Assembly: GCA_028291985.1 (NCBI GenBank)
Contig: JAQGNE010000085.1
Span: forward strand, 1-64,000
DNA length: 64,000 bases
Reading direction: 5' to 3'
From: Polaromonas sp.
GTDB taxonomy: Bacteria; Pseudomonadota; Gammaproteobacteria; Burkholderiales; Burkholderiaceae_C
This document shows, piece after piece, positions 60,687 through 64,000 of this stretch. The translations under genes and the position numbers were made by a program. Every line of letters starts with the position of its first letter. Within the stretch, counting starts at the first letter, position 1. Under the pieces are notes generated by a model. The model was given only the letters and a program-made list of their open reading frames with translations. It did no database searches and was not told where the DNA came from.

Positions 60687-61748
60687 TCAAACCAGACACT
60701 GCTCCAGACCCTGCACAAAAATATCTTTGGGCAGGTCGATCCCAATAAAAACCATCTTGCTGACTTTTTGCTCGCCGCTGGCCCAGGCCGGCCCGAGGTC
60801 GCTACCCATCAGCTGGTGCACGCCCTGAAAAATCACTTTCCGATCGGTGCCCTGCATATTCAGAACGCCCTTGTAGCGCAGCATGCGGGGGCCATAGATA
60901 TTCACCACGGCGCCTAGAAAGTCCTCAAGCTTGGCCGGGCTGAAGGCTTTTTCAGACCGAAAGACAAAGCTTTTCACATCATCGTCATGTTTGTGATGAT
61001 GGCCCGCGTGCCCAGCGTCTGACGCTGCATGCGACGGATGGTCGCAATGCTCGCCATGCACATGGTCATGGCCGGCGTGATCATGGTCATCGGCCTTGAG
61101 GAAGTCCGGGTCGATATCAAGCTTGGCGTTCAGGTTGAAGCCGCGCAGATCGAACACATCTGCAATTGCCACGTCACCGAAATGCACCGCCTTTTGGGGC
61201 GCGCGCGGGTTCATGTGTTTCAGGCGGTGCATCAGCGCGTCAACTTCATCCTGGGCCACCAGGTCGGTTTTGCTGATGAATATCTGGTCAGCAAATCCAA
61301 TTTGGCGGCGCGCTTCCTGCCGGTCGTTCAGCTGGGTTTCGGCATGCTTGGCGTCCACCAGCGTCAGGATGGAATCGAGCAAATACTGTTCGGCGATTTC
61401 CTCGTCCATGAAAAACGTCTGCGCAACCGGTCCGGGGTCGGCCAAGCCCGTGGTCTCGATCACCACGCGCTCAAAGTCCAGCTCGCCCTTGCGCTTCTTG
61501 GCGGCCAGCACCTGCAGCGTTTCGCGCAGGTCCTCACGGATGGAGCAGCAAATGCAGCCGTTGTTCATCTGGATGATGTTTTCCTGGGTGTCATTCACCA
61601 GGATCTCGTTGTCAATGTTCTCCTCACCAAACTCGTTTTCGATGACGGCGATCTTCTGGCCATGCGCTTCGGTCAGGATGCGTTTGAGCAGCGTGGTCTT
61701 ACCCGAGCCCAAAAAGCCGGTAAGGATGGTGACGGGAATCAAACTCAT
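60687..61748 (-). CDS. COG0523 (CobW/YjiA-family) metal-chaperone GTPase
   Basis: TILTGFLGSGKTTLL, NGCICCSIREDL (CXCC), His-rich DHDHAGHDHVHGEHCDHPSH...GHHHKHDDD. Confidence 0.93.
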   Translation of the reverse strand: MSLIPVTILTGFLGSGKTTLLKRILTEAHGQKIAVIENEFGEENIDNEILVNDTQENIIQMNNGCICCSIREDLRETLQVLAAKKRKGELDFERVVIETTGLADPGPVAQTFFMDEEIAEQYLLDSILTLVDAKHAETQLNDRQEARRQIGFADQIFISKTDLVAQDEVDALMHRLKHMNPRAPQKAVHFGDVAIADVFDLRGFNLNAKLDIDPDFLKADDHDHAGHDHVHGEHCDHPSHAASDAGHAGHHHKHDDDVKSFVFRSEKAFSPAKLEDFLGAVVNIYGPRMLRYKGVLNMQGTDRKVIFQGVHQLMGSDLGPAWASGEQKVSKMVFIGIDLPKDIFVQGLEQCLV

Positions 61749-61927
61749 GGTGTGGCCTGCAAGGTGGGGGAACTGTGCGAAAAGCGCTGGCATGGCTGTC
61801 AACTCACGGGGCTGACCCAGGCCGCGCCTGCCAGGAGAAGTTTAGCGGCCCGCGCCCTCTCGGCATGCCGGGGGCATCAATCCAGCGTCTGCGTCAAGGT
61901 TGCGGCCGCAAGCCCCAAAACCCGGAA

Positions 61928-61992
61928 TGCTATGCTTTCAATAGCGAATACCCGTTTCATCGATTGGGCTAACGGCACTTTTTACTTAAAAT
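61928..61992. repeat. Dispersed repeat, copy 11
   Basis: atgctatgctttcaatagcgaatacccgtttcatcgattgggctaacggcactttttacttaaaa. Confidence 0.55.
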
Positions 61993-62012
61993 AGTACCGG
62001 TATGACAGCAGG

Positions 62013-63194
62013 TCACCGTTTCACCAGCACCAGGCCCTTGAGGTATTCGCCTTCCGGAAAATTGACTGTCATCGGATGGTCTGGCGCGCCGCCCATGCGT
62101 TCGCTGATGAAGGCATCGACATGTGCATCGATGCCAGCGGAAGCCACGATCTTGTGGAACAAATCGGCACTGATGCCGCCTGAACAGGAATAGGTAAACA
62201 GCACGCCGCCTGGCGCCAGCAGGGTCAGCGCCAGGCGGTTGATGTCCTTATAGGCGCGGGCTGCGCGCTCCGCATGCGCCGCGGTCGGCGCAAACTTCGG
62301 CGGGTCCAGCACGATGGCGTCAAAGCTTTTGCCGTCCGCAATGTACTGGCGCAGAGACGCATTGACATCGGCATCCAGCCAGGTGCTTCGACTGGCGTCA
62401 AAACCATTCAGCGCTGCATTGGCACGGCCCCGCTCAATGGCCGGCCCAGAGGAGTCGATGGATGTCACATGCTCTGCGCCGCCCGCAAGCGCGGCCACGG
62501 TAAAGCCGCCGGTGTAACAGTAGCAATTGAGCACATCTCTGAATTGCAGCCGCTGTGCATAGCTGGAAAATTTTTGCCGGCTGTCGCGCTGGTCGAGGTA
62601 AAAGCCGGTCTTGTGCCCTTCGGCAACATCCAGGCTGAGTTTCCAGTCGTGTTCTGAAATCACCAGACCGGTGCTGCCGCTTCCCGACAGCCAGCCGGTG
62701 GCTTCCGGCAGGCCCTCCAGTGAACGCACGCTGGCATCGGATCGCTCATAGAGCCGCGACAGGCCGGTCTCGGCCAGCAGCGCATCAACGATGACGCTCT
62801 TCCAGCGCTCCGTGCCGCAGCTGGAGAACTGCGCCACCAGCGTGTCGCCATAACGGTCAACCACCAGGCCGGGCAAGCCATCAGACTCGCCATGAACCAG
62901 GCGGCAGCCATCACTTTTGATGTCAAATCGGGCTCTGGCCCTTATGGATTGCTGGATACGCGCTATAAAAAACGAGGCATCAATACGCTGCGCCTCATCA
63001 AAGCTCCAGACCCGCGCCCGAATTTTCGATGCGGGGCTGAAGGCTGCCCAGCCGAGAAAGCCGCCCTCATGGCTTTCAACGCGGACCGTTTCACCGGGGT
63101 CTGCGCCACCTCTGGCGATGGCGCCGTCAAACACCCACGGATGGCGGCGCTGCAGTGAACGCTCCTTGCCCGGCCTTAAACGTATGGATTTCAT
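62013..63194 (-). CDS. rlmI: Class I SAM-dependent 23S rRNA methyltransferase (RlmI-like, PUA domain)
   Basis: MKSIRLRPGKERSLQRRHPWVFDGAI, VLNCYCYTGGFTVAAL, IVLDPPKFA; ATG at 63194. Confidence 0.92.
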   Translation of the reverse strand: MKSIRLRPGKERSLQRRHPWVFDGAIARGGADPGETVRVESHEGGFLGWAAFSPASKIRARVWSFDEAQRIDASFFIARIQQSIRARARFDIKSDGCRLVHGESDGLPGLVVDRYGDTLVAQFSSCGTERWKSVIVDALLAETGLSRLYERSDASVRSLEGLPEATGWLSGSGSTGLVISEHDWKLSLDVAEGHKTGFYLDQRDSRQKFSSYAQRLQFRDVLNCYCYTGGFTVAALAGGAEHVTSIDSSGPAIERGRANAALNGFDASRSTWLDADVNASLRQYIADGKSFDAIVLDPPKFAPTAAHAERAARAYKDINRLALTLLAPGGVLFTYSCSGGISADLFHKIVASAGIDAHVDAFISERMGGAPDHPMTVNFPEGEYLKGLVLVKR

Positions 63195-63420
63195 CAGCCT
63201 ATTGTCGCCAGCGAAACCGGCCGCGCGGCTGACGGCTTGCCCGGCTTGCGCGTTGTCACCAAAACGGCACAATTGGCCTGGCCTCGCGAAGCCGTTTGTC
63301 GCGCGGCGCGAAGGTGGCGACAATCGCGGCATGCCTTGCCCTCCATTTTCGGTGCTGGTGGTCGCCTGATGGTTGCACGTTTGCAGCAGTCGGCCTGGCC
63401 GCGTGCGTTGAGGAGCGGGA

Positions 63421-64000
63421 GTGATTATTTTTGATCGCCTCATCACTGCGGCAGCGGTGCACCGCATCGCCGGCTGGCGCAGTGCAGGCCCTTTTCTGCG
63501 CTGGCTGACCATCATGGTTTGCGCCGCGCTGCTGCATACCGCGGCGCACGCGGTCACGCAGCCGCCTGCGCTGGCGCAAGCCGCTGCCACCAGCGGTTAC
63601 TGGATCGACAACACCGGCACCTGGACCGTTGAGCAGGTCGTCAGCGCGGAGCTGCCCTGGCGGGCACTGCCAGCGGATAACGCTTATGCGCTGCTGCCGC
63701 GCCAGACGCTCTGGATTCGCTTCAGCCTGCCGCCCGCACCGCCTGTGGGGTGCTGTGTGGTGGAAATCCCTTACCCGGCGGTCGACCGGGCGTCGCTTTA
63801 CGCACAGCAACCAGGTGGGACCTGGTCCGAGCAGCGCGCCGGCGATCTGACACCGGTCAACCGCTGGTCGTTACCGTACCGTCATCCGTTGTTCGCACTG
63901 GAGCCGCCCGCACAGGCTGGGGCCGATTTTTTCCTGCGTCTTGAGAACGTGCATGGCTTCAGCGCGCCTGTCTACCTCACCGATCAGGCCCGTGTGCTGC
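63421..64000 (+). CDS. 7TMR-DISM extracellular-domain sensor protein, 5' part (truncated by window)
   Basis: GTG at 63421 with upstream GGAG; signal/TM then YWIDNTGTWTVEQVVSAELPWRALPADNAYALLPRQTLWIRFSLPP; open to window end so missing from ORF track. Confidence 0.75.
   Translation, partial: MIIFDRLITAAAVHRIAGWRSAGPFLRWLTIMVCAALLHTAAHAVTQPPALAQAAATSGYWIDNTGTWTVEQVVSAELPWRALPADNAYALLPRQTLWIRFSLPPAPPVGCCVVEIPYPAVDRASLYAQQPGGTWSEQRAGDLTPVNRWSLPYRHPLFALEPPAQAGADFFLRLENVHGFSAPVYLTDQARVL

Noticed and set aside
1-64000. tRNA/rRNA genes, CRISPR arrays, prophage, transposase or integrase genes
   Set aside because: None recognised on either strand; the window is mainly core chromosomal genes.

Overview
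Gene-dense chromosomal segment of a betaproteobacterium. Gene content and order look like Burkholderiales/Comamonadaceae (Polaromonas/Rhodoferax-like by recognition; not verified by search). From left to right: opgH 3' end; a histidine kinase convergent with a three-gene operon (hybrid kinase, 143-aa unknown, double-domain KaiC-like ATPase); ffh; ccsA-like/PP0621/pilS-pilR-ampD; nrdA-nrdB behind two NrdR boxes; a Lys/Ala-rich histone H1-like gene; an accB-accC-prmA block; mpl; aroG; tldD; rodA; an RNase II-like gene; tonB-like/aroE/mtgA; a truncated plsC; ruvC; lpxC; the complete dcw cluster (mraZ to ftsZ) on the minus strand; a STAS-like protein; a dksA with a long basic tail; a COG0523 GTPase; rlmI; and the start of a 7TMR-DISM-type sensor. 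The strongest non-routine signals are: (1) a ribosome-mediated attenuator upstream of aroG with a 24-aa Phe/Tyr/Trp-rich leader peptide; (2) a dispersed ~60-70 bp repeat family (about 11 diverged copies) that appears to have entered the coding frames of murC, murG and aroE, plus a second GC-rich repeat inserted in-frame in mpl; (3) a KaiC-like operon without recognisable kaiA/kaiB, with changes at phosphorylation and catalytic positions; (4) a truncated plsC next to a repeat copy; (5) a perfect palindrome covering the likely ffh Shine-Dalgarno. All calls come from reading the sequence and the supplied ORF track; no database search was run.
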